Shown here one piece after another: positions 1-10,684 of a stretch of DNA of 64,000 bases. Position 1 is the stretch's first letter, and the number at the start of each line of letters is the position of its first letter. The position numbers and the translations under genes were made by a program. A model generated the notes under the pieces. It saw only the letters and a program-made list of their open reading frames with translations. It was not told where the DNA came from and made no database searches. The DNA lies in contig NZ_AKJS01000070.1 of NCBI RefSeq assembly GCF_000282215.1, positions 62,001 to 126,000 on the forward strand, written 5' to 3'. This DNA comes from Pseudomonas sp. GM21. GTDB lineage: Bacteria > Pseudomonadota > Gammaproteobacteria > Pseudomonadales > Pseudomonadaceae.

Positions 1-2
1 TC

Positions 3-2693
3 AACATTTACGACCCTGTGGCCATGACCCGGACGGAATGGACCGGAGGCGCGGCTGACAAACATGCCAAGGTCACGAGTTACAACGACGATGAAACCGT
101 TGCCAAGGTCGAGTGGAAAAATGCGGTCGGTACGGTTTATCAATCCCAGACTGCCACCTATACCCCTGCCGGGCAGGTCTCGCAGCTGCAGACCACCACA
201 GAGTTCGGGATTATCACTATCACGTATACCTACGATGGTTTCGGACGCTTGTTGAGTGAGCAACACTCGGAGAAAGGTAAGGCGCAAGGTGCCGCGGCAC
301 TCACTTATACCTACCGCTACCAGTACCCCCTGCACTGGCTGATCAGTGAGGCCAAGCAGATCGACATTGAGTTTGATGGGGTAACAAGGACATTGGGTAA
401 ACGCGTCTTCGACAGTTGGGGGCGGGTGAGTTCGTTTTCCCGAGGCAGTTCTACCGAAACTTTCACGTACGATGGCGCAAGTAATGTCCCTAGCTCGAAA
501 AAAACCGCCGAGGACACAACGCTGAACTTTGAATACATCAAGGAACTAGGCAATCGCTTGAGTAAAGTGAGCGCAGCGGCTGGTACCGAGAAGAGTTTTA
601 CCTACGCCTATGGTGCGCAACTCACCTCAACGGCAGGCGAGGGTGAGCGGTTGTTGAAATATGATCACGATCTCAACACTCGATTAAGCAAGCAGCGAGC
701 GCAAACGCAGGCAACTAAAGAGGCTCAAGCATCGCTCGCTAAAGAAGCCCAATGCACCTATTCATTCGGCGGGCGCTTGCTCAGTGAAGTGGATGTACAG
801 GGTAATGAGATCAAGTACGACTATAACAATCTTGGGCAACGGCAGAAGACAGAAAGCAGCGACCTGAATACCACGCATGCCTACAATTCTTTTGGACGTT
901 TGAAGGAGGAAATCATTACGCAGGGCCAGACGAGTCTCACAGTGAGCTACGACTACGATCCTCAACAGCGCGAAATCTGCCGCAGCTTCAAGCTTGGCGA
1001 CAAGGTTGACCTGACGTTGCATCGTTTCTACAACTTCAATAACAGCTTAAACACGATCCAGCTGAAAAAAGGTAGCGAAGTTCTGGGCTCGCGTGTTCTG
1101 GACTACACGGAGGGTGGGCGGCTCGCCTCTTGCACAACCACCGGTGTATGGCGGCCGAAAAACCCGCAGAACAAAGACATCGACAGTCAGACGTTCACCT
1201 ACGATGCGCTAGGGAACATCACTAAGTGTGTTACCCAATTCGGGACAGGAAGCTGCGAGAGCACCTACACCTACGATGATAAAAATGGCTGTCGTCTTGA
1301 AAGAGTTGCGCATAGCCATTCGGACTATCCCCATCCTTGGACCCTAGTCTATGACGGCGCAGGGCGGGTGACCAAAGACCAGAAAGGTACAACCTATAGC
1401 TATGACTGGTTGGGACGGATGACGCAGGCGGGGTCGAGGCATTTTACCTACGACCCCATGGACCGCTTAATGATCTGCAGCAAAGGGGAGGAGCAACGTC
1501 AGATCATCTATTCCGGGCTTCAGGTGCGCGGCGAGTATCACCTCAGTGAAGCAGGCACCGGCCGACATCTGTCCCCCGGTAGTGCTGCGTGTACCGTGCA
1601 GCTGGTCAGGCGTTCAGGGGTAGACAGGACCTTGTTAGAACTGCGCGATGCCGAGGGATCAGTATTGGTCAGCTGCGACGTGCAGGCAGAAACGATAAAG
1701 CATCATGCCTATACCGCCTATGGCGAACACTCATCCGACGAAAAAGACTCGTTACTGGGTTTCAACGGCGAGTACCGTGACGCTGACAACGATCAGTACC
1801 CACTGGGTCAGGGATATCGCTGGTATGACCCGGACAGCCGGCGCTTCAATAGTCAGGATAGCCTCAGCCCCTTCGGTTTGGGCGGCCATCACGCCTATGG
1901 GTACTGCAACGGAGACCCCGCCAATGTGCAAGACCCCAGCGGCCACGTCGGTTCCGGCGCGGTGAGCGAGGGATTACGCCGTCATTGGGGTGATCGCACG
2001 CCTGCTCCACTCAGCTTGGGCAAGCACGGGGCGTTGATCAGTACGATAATTTGGTCGGGCATTGGTGTGATGACTGCCTTAATGACCGGGGGGGCCTCAT
2101 TGTTGCTGACAGCTGCCTTGGTCGGACTGGCTATTGCTGCGGCTGCCACCGCCATAACTGCCGTGGTCATTGCCGATACAAATCCCCAGCTGGCATCGAT
2201 TTTGGGCTGGGTGTCACTAGGGTTGACGGTCTTTGGTGGCGTGGCGACATTGCTCAAGAAAGTCGGGCAATTTGCTCTTTACCTGGCCCGCTCCGGCATG
2301 GCCGTGGCCAGGAACCTCATCCATAAAGCTACGTCTAGCATGGTACCTACCCTGAGGCAGTTAAGATTGTTCAATGGTTACGCAAAATTGTATGCGCAGC
2401 CTGCTCAGCTCATTAAAAGCGGTATAAATGGACTGGATAAAACCGTCAGAAATCTGGTTGACGATGCGCTCCATCCGATCAAAAACTTCCCCTTCGATGG
2501 CAAGTCCTTGATAAGGGAGGGAGGAGCCGCTCAGCTCTTTAACGTCGGTGATTTGAATACGGTCATTTGCTTCGTCACTGGCGTGCTCGCGAATGCCGGG
2601 GTGTTTGAGTCTGACCGGGACAATTTCATCAATGGAAACATCAATAACGCCACATGGCTGGCTTGGGGGGAATTCAATATAGGGCGCCGTTGA
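3..2693 (+). CDS. RHS/YD-repeat polymorphic toxin, 5' end outside window
   Basis: The frame is open to the left edge, so this is the C-terminal ~897 residues of a longer RHS protein; the GTG at 18 and ATG at 24 are internal. YD repeats recur through about residue 500 (TYTYDGFGRLL, TFTYDALGNI, YSYDWLGRMTQ, FTYDPMDRLM). The RHS core follows at about residues 579-643, from LLGFNGE through YRWYDPDSRRF and SLSPFG to DPSGH; by family knowledge this is the autoproteolysis boundary of the cage. After it come long hydrophobic stretches at about residues 673-762, then a ~125-residue tail I do not recognise, which is where the toxin or effector activity would lie. RHS proteins are delivered by type VI secretion or act as TccC-like toxin subunits; which applies here cannot be told. 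No immunity gene follows; the next gene is valS on the other strand. Confidence 0.88.
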   Translation, partial: NIYDPVAMTRTEWTGGAADKHAKVTSYNDDETVAKVEWKNAVGTVYQSQTATYTPAGQVSQLQTTTEFGIITITYTYDGFGRLLSEQHSEKGKAQGAAALTYTYRYQYPLHWLISEAKQIDIEFDGVTRTLGKRVFDSWGRVSSFSRGSSTETFTYDGASNVPSSKKTAEDTTLNFEYIKELGNRLSKVSAAAGTEKSFTYAYGAQLTSTAGEGERLLKYDHDLNTRLSKQRAQTQATKEAQASLAKEAQCTYSFGGRLLSEVDVQGNEIKYDYNNLGQRQKTESSDLNTTHAYNSFGRLKEEIITQGQTSLTVSYDYDPQQREICRSFKLGDKVDLTLHRFYNFNNSLNTIQLKKGSEVLGSRVLDYTEGGRLASCTTTGVWRPKNPQNKDIDSQTFTYDALGNITKCVTQFGTGSCESTYTYDDKNGCRLERVAHSHSDYPHPWTLVYDGAGRVTKDQKGTTYSYDWLGRMTQAGSRHFTYDPMDRLMICSKGEEQRQIIYSGLQVRGEYHLSEAGTGRHLSPGSAACTVQLVRRSGVDRTLLELRDAEGSVLVSCDVQAETIKHHAYTAYGEHSSDEKDSLLGFNGEYRDADNDQYPLGQGYRWYDPDSRRFNSQDSLSPFGLGGHHAYGYCNGDPANVQDPSGHVGSGAVSEGLRRHWGDRTPAPLSLGKHGALISTIIWSGIGVMTALMTGGASLLLTAALVGLAIAAAATAITAVVIADTNPQLASILGWVSLGLTVFGGVATLLKKVGQFALYLARSGMAVARNLIHKATSSMVPTLRQLRLFNGYAKLYAQPAQLIKSGINGLDKTVRNLVDDALHPIKNFPFDGKSLIREGGAAQLFNVGDLNTVICFVTGVLANAGVFESDRDNFINGNINNATWLAWGEFNIGRR

Positions 2694-2879
2694 TTTAGAC
2701 ACTTAAGTCGTCGGCGTATGGTTCGTCGACAACCTGGGGGCGCTCGTCTTGGGCGAGTGCTCCCACAGTGCCGAATTTGCGTAGGGCGTGACTACAGACG
2801 TCTTGTCCCGTCTAAGCGAGGATTATATTTAGCCGGGCGTTATGAAGTTCCAATCTTCGAATTCTCAGATCAGAAGCAA

Positions 2880-2912
2880 AAAATGCCAGTCAACTTAGCT
2901 GACTGGCATTTT
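2880..2912. terminator. Bidirectional terminator between RHS gene and valS
   Basis: A perfect 13-bp stem (AAAATGCCAGTCA at 2880-2892 with TGACTGGCATTTT at 2900-2912) encloses a 7-nt loop. The A-tract on one side and T-tract on the other let it end both the rightward RHS transcript and the leftward valS transcript. Confidence 0.85.
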
Positions 2913-2931
2913 CCTTTACGCCATTACCCTT

Positions 2932-5778
2932 TTACAAACTGGCAATCCGCGCATGCTGCTCAGCCAACTTGCCCAAAGCCTGTTCAGCTTCAGCCAGTTT
3001 GGCGCGTTCTTTCTCGATGACTTCAGCCGGGGCCTTGTCCACGAAACCGGCGTTCGACAGCTTGCCACCGACGCGCTGAACTTCACCTTGCAGACGCTGG
3101 ATTTCCTTGTCCAGACGCGCCAGTTCCGCACCTTTGTCTATGAGGCCGGCCATTGGCACCAGCACTTCCATCTCGCCAACCAGTGCCGTGGCGGACAGTG
3201 GTGCTTCTTCGCCGGCAGCTAACACCGTGATCGATTCGAGGCGAGCCAGCTTCTTCAGCAAGGCTTCGTTCTCGGTGAGACGACGCTGATCTTCAGTGCT
3301 GACGTTCTTCAGGTAAATCGGCAGGGGTTTGCCAGGGCCAATGTTCATTTCGCCACGGATGTTACGCGTGCCGAGCATCAGTTCCTTGAGCCATTCGATG
3401 TCGTCTTCGGCGGCCGGATCGATGCGCTCTTCATTGGCCACTGGCCAAGGTTGCAGCATGATCGTCTTGCCTTCGATACCGGCCAGCGGCGCGATGCGCT
3501 GCCAGATTTCTTCGGTGATGAACGGCATGAACGGGTGCGCCAGACGCAGCGCAACTTCCAGCACGCGAACCAGCGTACGGCGGGTGCCGCGCTGACGTTC
3601 GACCGGCGCGTTTTCGTCCCACAGCACAGGCTTGGACAGTTCCAGGTACCAGTCGCAATACTGGTTCCAGATGAACTCGTACAAGGCTTGTGCCGCCAGG
3701 TCGAAACGGAACTGGTCGAGTTGACGGGTCACTTCGGCTTCGGTGCGTTGCAGTTGCGAGATGATCCAGCGATCCGCCAGGGACAGCTCGTAGGCTTCGC
3801 CGTTTTGGCCACAGTCTTCGCCCTTGTCCAGAACATAACGCGCGGCGTTCCAGATCTTGTTGCAGAAGTTGCGATAGCCTTCAACGCGGCCCATGTCGAA
3901 CTTGATGTCACGGCCGGTGGACGCCAGCGAGCAGAAGGTGAAGCGCAGGGCGTCGGTGCCATAGCTGGCGATACCGTCGGCGAACTCGTCGCGGGTCTGC
4001 TTCTCGATCTTCTTCGCCAGTTTTGGCTGCATCAGGCCGGACGTGCGTTTCTGCACCAGTTCTTCCAGTTCGATGCCGTCGATGATGTCCAGCGGGTCCA
4101 GGACGTTGCCCTTGGACTTGGACATCTTCTGGCCTTGGCCATCACGCACCAGACCGTGCACATAAACGGTCTTGAATGGAACCTGCGGCGTGCCGTCTTC
4201 GTTTTTCACCAAGTGCATGGTGAGCATGATCATCCGGGCGACCCAGAAGAAAATGATGTCGAAACCGGTCACCAGCACGTCGGTGGAGTGGAATTTCTTC
4301 AGGAATTCGGTCTGCTCAGGCCAGCCAAGCGTGGAGAATGTCCACAAGCCCGAACTGAACCAGGTATCGAGAACGTCGTTGTCCTGCTGCAGCGCAACGT
4401 CCGGGCCGAGGTTGTTCTTGGCACGCACTTCGGCTTCGTCGCGACCGACGTAGACCTTGCCCGACTCGTCGTACCAGGCCGGAATCCGGTGGCCCCACCA
4501 CAACTGACGGCTGATGCACCAATCCTGGATGTCGCGCATCCACGAGAAGTACATGTTTTCGTATTGCTTGGGTACGAACTGGATGCGGCCGTCTTCTACG
4601 GCAGCAATCGCGGGTTCGGCCAATGGTTTGGTCGATACGTACCACTGGTCGGTCAGCCACGGTTCGATGATTGTGCCGGAGCGGTCGCCTTTCGGCACTT
4701 TCAGCGCGTGATCATTGACGCTGACTAGCAGGCCGGCGGCGTCGAACGCAGCAACAATCTGCTTGCGGGCTTCGAAACGGTCGAGGCCGGCGTATTCGGC
4801 CGGGATCTTGCCGTCGATGCTTTCGTTCAAGGTGCCGTCGAGGTTGAACACCTGGCAGGCCGGCAGTACGGCGGCGTTCTTGTCGAAGATGTTCAGCAGA
4901 GGCAGGTTGTGGCGTTTGCCGACTTCGTAGTCGTTGAAATCGTGGGCCGGGGTGATTTTCACGCAGCCGGTGCCGAATTCAGGGTCGCAGTAATCGTCGG
5001 CGATGATCGGGATGCGGCGGCCGACCAGCGGCAGCTCGACAAATTTGCCGATCAGGGCTTTGTAGCGTTCATCGTTCGGGTTAACCGCCACGGCGGCGTC
5101 GCCGAGCATGGTTTCCGGACGAGTGGTCGCGACGATCAGGTAGTCATTGCCTTCAGCGGTTTTTACGCCGTCGGCCAGCGGATACTTGAGGTTCCACAGG
5201 AAACCCTTCTCGTCGTGGTTTTCCACTTCAAGGTCGGAAATCGCTGTGTGCAGCTTGGTGTCCCAGTTGACCAGACGCTTGCCGCGGTAGATCAGGCCGT
5301 CTTCGTGCAGGCGCACGAAGGCTTCTTTTACGGATTCCGAGAGGCCGTCATCCATGGTGAAGCGCTCACGGCTCCAGTCTACGGACGAGCCGAGGCGACG
5401 GATCTGACGGCTGATGTTGCCGCCGGATTCATCCTTCCATTCCCAGATTTTCTCCAGGAATTTCTCGCGACCCAAGTCGTGGCGGCTCTGGCCTTTGGCT
5501 TCGAGTTGGCGTTCCACCAGCATTTGCGTGGCGATACCTGCGTGGTCGGTGCCCGGCTGCCACAGGGTGTTGCGACCCTGCATGCGGCGGAAACGGATCA
5601 GGGCGTCCATGATCGCGTTGTTAAAACCGTGACCCATGTGCAGGCTGCCAGTGACGTTCGGCGGCGGGATCATGATGGTGTAGGACTCGCCCGCGCCTTG
5701 CGGGGCGAAGTAATTCTCTGACTCCCAGGTGTTGTACCAGGAAGTTTCAATGGCGTGCGGCTGGTAGGTCTTATCCAT
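2932..5778 (-). CDS. valS: Valyl-tRNA synthetase
   Basis: Class I aminoacyl-tRNA synthetase that charges tRNA-Val in the cytoplasm. The 948-residue length is normal for bacterial ValRS. HMGH (the HIGH signature) is at residues 47-50 and KMSKS at 551-555, with the CP1 editing domain ([10 protein letters not shown] at about 218-227) between them. The anticodon-binding domain and the ValRS-specific C-terminal coiled coil (about 880-948, rich in E, K, L and Q) complete it. The start [11 protein letters not shown] is the family start. In other pseudomonads valS sits just downstream of the holC-hypothetical pair; here 2.2 kb of accessory DNA separates them, so it probably needs its own promoter. 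A TATACT-like -10 lies on the minus strand at 5827-5822. Confidence 0.98.
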   Translation of the reverse strand: MDKTYQPHAIETSWYNTWESENYFAPQGAGESYTIMIPPPNVTGSLHMGHGFNNAIMDALIRFRRMQGRNTLWQPGTDHAGIATQMLVERQLEAKGQSRHDLGREKFLEKIWEWKDESGGNISRQIRRLGSSVDWSRERFTMDDGLSESVKEAFVRLHEDGLIYRGKRLVNWDTKLHTAISDLEVENHDEKGFLWNLKYPLADGVKTAEGNDYLIVATTRPETMLGDAAVAVNPNDERYKALIGKFVELPLVGRRIPIIADDYCDPEFGTGCVKITPAHDFNDYEVGKRHNLPLLNIFDKNAAVLPACQVFNLDGTLNESIDGKIPAEYAGLDRFEARKQIVAAFDAAGLLVSVNDHALKVPKGDRSGTIIEPWLTDQWYVSTKPLAEPAIAAVEDGRIQFVPKQYENMYFSWMRDIQDWCISRQLWWGHRIPAWYDESGKVYVGRDEAEVRAKNNLGPDVALQQDNDVLDTWFSSGLWTFSTLGWPEQTEFLKKFHSTDVLVTGFDIIFFWVARMIMLTMHLVKNEDGTPQVPFKTVYVHGLVRDGQGQKMSKSKGNVLDPLDIIDGIELEELVQKRTSGLMQPKLAKKIEKQTRDEFADGIASYGTDALRFTFCSLASTGRDIKFDMGRVEGYRNFCNKIWNAARYVLDKGEDCGQNGEAYELSLADRWIISQLQRTEAEVTRQLDQFRFDLAAQALYEFIWNQYCDWYLELSKPVLWDENAPVERQRGTRRTLVRVLEVALRLAHPFMPFITEEIWQRIAPLAGIEGKTIMLQPWPVANEERIDPAAEDDIEWLKELMLGTRNIRGEMNIGPGKPLPIYLKNVSTEDQRRLTENEALLKKLARLESITVLAAGEEAPLSATALVGEMEVLVPMAGLIDKGAELARLDKEIQRLQGEVQRVGGKLSNAGFVDKAPAEVIEKERAKLAEAEQALGKLAEQHARIASL

Positions 5779-6345
5779 GCGCGGCGGGACCCTATTGGCA
5801 TTTATTCAGGAAAAGCCGGCAAGTATAGCGGGGCATGGGGCGCAGGGCGAGTGACGCAACGCCCCGCCGGCAATCCCTTCATCGGGCATTCTGTCTGTGC
5901 ATGATTTTATTTTCTGGCGGGTCGTAGAGAAGAGTTTGGAGAACGGTGAGATGAGTTTGTTATAAAACGAAGTGCACCTATTCTTTATTTTTATATTGAA
6001 CTGTAATTTAGAATAGGGCCATAAAATTGCAGATTTGAAGTGGTGTCCAAAGTAAATGGCTGTTTTTAAAGGCGACTGAGCGGATGGCGCGTCTGATTAT
6101 AAGTATTGCTGGATTTGATGTTTAAAGGTGGTTGGTTAATTGATTTTGTCAACTGTCATTTATAGCAGTTGATGTCGTATTTCTGGGTTGCTATGGTTGT
6201 TGAACTTTCGAGTCAGATGAGTCGGGAGTTAAAATAAACTATATTGGTGCAAAAAAACATTTCGCATAAGTGGCCGTTTTTAGCATGAGCGAGTTCATGC
6301 TTGTGATGAATGTTATTGATGCCCGGTCTATAAAAGGTATTTAAG
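5779..6345. other. AT-rich non-coding accessory stretch upstream of valS
   Basis: No plausible reading frame on either strand. The first ~100 bases hold the valS leader and likely promoter. From about 5940 onward the DNA is much richer in A and T than the flanking core genes (runs such as ttctttatttttatattgaa near 5980), suggesting acquired DNA. It probably also holds the promoter for the 98-residue gene at 6346. Confidence 0.5.
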
Positions 6346-6642
6346 ATGAGCAATTCAGGTGTTTTGTATGAAATAAATATTTATGACGATTATGCGGCAG
6401 AGCAAGGAGTGAAATTGCCAAGCACGAGTAAGGTTACGCCGGCTGCAAATAGGATTGTTGTAAAAAACCTCACGATCAAATTTTCGAAAGTCATTAATGT
6501 TGACGGTACAGAGACTCAAATTTCAGGGGGGAACAATCTGGAGTTTACCGCAGCCAAAGGGGACGCTAAGTGGCGCCTTTCGTCTAACAATACGTATAAC
6601 CCGGAAAGTGGTGTAGCAAGCGTTCCTCCTCCTAGTTGGTAG
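6346..6642 (+). CDS. Orphan 98-residue protein of unknown function
   Basis: ATG start with a weak purine-rich upstream sequence (AAAAGG about 10 nt before it); a clear terminator follows at 6687. I do not recognise the family. The protein has no signal peptide, membrane segment or cysteine. It is rich in beta-favouring residues (VKNLTIKFSKV at about 42-52; a WRLSSNNTYNPESG region near the C-terminus) and ends in a Pro-Ser-Trp tail. Low GC and AT-type codons (ata, aat, gta) set it apart from the core genes. It could be a small beta-sandwich or effector-like protein; no function is assigned. Confidence 0.6.
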   Translation: MSNSGVLYEINIYDDYAAEQGVKLPSTSKVTPAANRIVVKNLTIKFSKVINVDGTETQISGGNNLEFTAAKGDAKWRLSSNNTYNPESGVASVPPPSW

Positions 6643-6686
6643 GATTAATGATCAAATTGTACGCATATAGAAGGCGTTTATTTAAT

Positions 6687-6712
6687 GGGGAGACTTTGGT
6701 CTCCCCTTTTTT
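6687..6712 (+). terminator. Terminator after the 98-residue orphan gene
   Basis: Stem GGGGAGAC (6687-6694) with GTCTCCCC (6699-6706), 4-nt loop, followed by six T. A strong intrinsic terminator, which supports the upstream ORF as a real transcription unit. Confidence 0.85.
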
Positions 6713-7257
6713 CGGTTGTTAATTGGAGTGTTTCAGGTTTTTTACAGTTGGCGCTTTGTATGGCTGGTTTTCGATGTCAGCCCGCCTCGGGCACTTAGAG
6801 TGCGCATAATACTATCGTCACTTCAAGCGCATTTTCCGATGATGTTGATACTTTTTAACTGGTCTCCTATATCGATGGGAAAGGCCTGGTGATCATCGGT
6901 TTTTGTCCACCTTTTTGAGTGATTTCTGCAGGTATCTATTATGCATGTACGGTCAGTATGACACTCGTCCAGCCCGATACCCGCTCGCCCGCCGCGTTGA
7001 ACCCAATCCCCATATTTGTTGACTGTTAGCTTGCCGAAAAAATACTGCCGTGTGTTTTATATACATAAACAATGGCGTGCGCGGCGTCCTGGACCTTGAG
7101 CGAGGGGGGAGGGAAGTCACCGTGGTGGGAGCGCGATAGCGTAAGAGGTAGTCATTGTGAGTGTCCTATGATTAGGATTAGATGTGCCTTCATCGACCTG
7201 TATCAGCGAAAAGGCACTCTTGTTTTTTGTTCGATAGAGCATTTCACGAACAGTTGG
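6713..7257. other. Non-coding stretch between orphan gene and pseudogene
   Basis: No convincing gene, RNA or repeat seen. A 64-codon frame at 7072-7266 (+) lacks a ribosome binding site and has no recognisable composition. Base composition is intermediate between the AT-rich insert and the core. Confidence 0.4.
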
Positions 7258-7824
7258 TTAGCTTGAAACATTGAAGTCGACGATTTCCCAAGGGGAAACC
7301 TCTGTCCCGTTTTCAACCTGTGCCGTGGCTGCGGAGAAGTTGCCGGCTGCGAGCTGCTGGGTTACCTGAAGTTCCCAACTGCCATCAGGCCGGACATAGG
7401 CGGTGCCCAGTTCCAGCCCGCCACCGGAGCGAGCCACGCGCAACTTGGTGTTGGGGGCTGCCGTGCCTTTGATCCAGAACGGCACCGAGACGGTTGTCGG
7501 GCGTCGGTTGGCTGATGATGGGTTTGCTGCCGTAGGGCATGGCTGTACTGCCGTTGGATGCCTCTACGATGAAAGGGAAGTTTTCAGCATATTCCGAAGT
7601 GCCTTCGGGGTAGGCCGAAATGGAGTATGGGCCTTCTGGCAAATTGATGGAGCATCGCGCTAGCCAGGAGCCATTGTTATCTGCGGTCGTCCTGGCCAGA
7701 ACAAGTCCGGTCCCGGTTTGGCAGGCGATAACGACCGCCCCCCGGTGCCGCTTTGCCTAAAAAAACAGGCTTGTCTTGGGGGGGGGAGTTTAGTTATCGG
7801 TTGGAAGATTGTTGGGGCGCTCAT
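7258..7824 (-). pseudogene. Frameshifted two-repeat Ig-like surface/adhesin-type protein
   Basis: Starting at ATG 7824 (MSAPTIFQP), the protein reads through only if one base is removed at each of three homopolymers: C9 (plus-strand G run 7778-7786), G6 (plus C run about 7738-7743) and a CCC in the QPTP codons near 7509. The repaired product is about 188 residues with two related modules. Module 1 has VFLGKAAPGA, NNGSWLARC and EGPYSISAYP. Module 2 has PFWIKGTAAPNTKL, RPDGSWELQVTQQL and a NGTEVSPW close. This GxAxPxxxV...DGSW...G.YS pattern is typical of bacterial Ig-like repeats in large secreted or surface proteins. As written, no frame longer than 102 codons survives. It may be true decay, phase variation at the 9-base run, or homopolymer errors in the sequence. 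Confidence 0.65.
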
Positions 7825-7998
7825 TTCAACGTCTCCTGCAGTAAGTGTGAGGTGTTCACGCTTACGGTTTTTCAGGAGCGCGCCTACTGTCAGAAATAAC
7901 AGTTCAGATAAGCGGTCAGGTATTCCATCGTCCTTGCGAGCTACGGGAAAGCTGTACGTGGCAAGCACGGCAGCGAACTGCCGTGGGTGATTTAGGGG

Positions 7999-8388
7999 TT
8001 ATTCGTACTGACTTAATAACCGCTCCATCCGCGCATCCAGCCGGCGCTTGATCTCGGTTTCAATATGCGGGGCGAAGTCGTCGATCACGTCTTGCATGAT
8101 CAGCATCGCGGCAGCGCGCAGTTCGCTGTCCAGATGCAGCAAGGCATCATTGCCCTTGCTGGGTTCCGACGAAGGTTGCGCGACAGGAGCCGGTGGCGGT
8201 GTCGGTTCGACCGGCTGCGGCGCATTGCCGACAGCCTCGAACAACATGGGAATCTGTTCCTGGTCACTGTCAATGACCGTGTCGGTCAGCAGCGGTGGTT
8301 GCAGGTTGTCATCGCCGAGCAGTTGGCGGATCGACTCGAGGTCGTCCAGTAAGTGCGCGGACTGTTGTTGCGGTTTCGGAGTGTCCAT
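7999..8388 (-). CDS. Conserved hypothetical protein of the pepA-holC operon
   Basis: 129 residues, start MDTPKPQQQS, 8 nt downstream of the holC stop, so co-transcribed with it. An acidic N-terminal part (LLDDLESIRQLLGDD) is followed by a Pro-rich linker (about 57-75). The C-terminal half is helical (AAMLIMQDVIDDFAPHIE, then RRLDARMERLLSQYE). No signal peptide or membrane segment. The same kind of gene lies between holC and valS in other Pseudomonas genomes; I know of no assigned function. It could be a DNA polymerase III-associated factor by neighbourhood, but that is only inference. Confidence 0.85.
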   Translation of the reverse strand: MDTPKPQQQSAHLLDDLESIRQLLGDDNLQPPLLTDTVIDSDQEQIPMLFEAVGNAPQPVEPTPPPAPVAQPSSEPSKGNDALLHLDSELRAAAMLIMQDVIDDFAPHIETEIKRRLDARMERLLSQYE

Positions 8389-8396
8389 CGGAATGC

Positions 8397-8825
8397 TCAG
8401 AGTCGCTGTAAACGGTGGTCTTGCAGAGGATAGCCCTGTTCGCGGTAGAAACGGAAACTCTCCCGCGCAGCCGCACGAATCGTCGGATCTTCCACTACTA
8501 CTTCCGCCACGCGGGCGAACTTGTTGGCGAATGCCGGCACTTTCAGGTCGAGATTGACCAGCAAATCCTGGTGCTGACCACAGTCATCACCCAGTCCCAG
8601 CACAATCAGACCGTCCGGCTCGCTTTCGACAGGACCATGAGGCACGAAGCTTTCGCCCTTGAAAGCCCACAAACGGGCATCGAGTTCCTCGCGCTGGGCG
8701 GCATCGCTGCAATGCAGGTAAATGCGGTGGCCCATGCGCCAGGCTTTTTCGGTGAGCTTGCAGGCGAAATCCAGCCGTGCCGACGGATCGGCGCTGGGCA
8801 GGATATAGAAGTCGACTTTGGTCAT
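8397..8825 (-). CDS. holC: DNA polymerase III subunit chi
   Basis: 142 residues, start MTKVDFYILPSADPS. The frame is open further upstream, but those codons are not chi-like. HolC pairs with psi in the clamp-loader complex and contacts single-strand binding protein. Family features seen are the N-terminal beta strand VDFYIL, the HRIYLHCSDAAQREELD motif and the DLLVNLDLKVP strand. It lies about 60 nt downstream of pepA in the usual pepA-holC order. Size is normal for the family. Confidence 0.95.
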   Translation of the reverse strand: MTKVDFYILPSADPSARLDFACKLTEKAWRMGHRIYLHCSDAAQREELDARLWAFKGESFVPHGPVESEPDGLIVLGLGDDCGQHQDLLVNLDLKVPAFANKFARVAEVVVEDPTIRAAARESFRFYREQGYPLQDHRLQRL

Positions 8826-8885
8826 TGCGGTTCCTGAGCCAAGGGCGGCGCTACTGGAAAGCAACGCCGACCCAGGTCATCGGTT

Positions 8886-10684
<1,799 letters not shown>

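Noticed and set aside
2718-3020. 100-codon plus-strand frame just after the RHS gene, considered as an immunity gene
   Set aside because: It runs through the bidirectional terminator and into the 3' end of valS, has no ribosome binding site, and does not resemble a folded protein.
7072-7266. 64-codon plus-strand frame in the accessory insert
   Set aside because: No ribosome binding site, no recognisable composition, ends inside the pseudogene's last codons.
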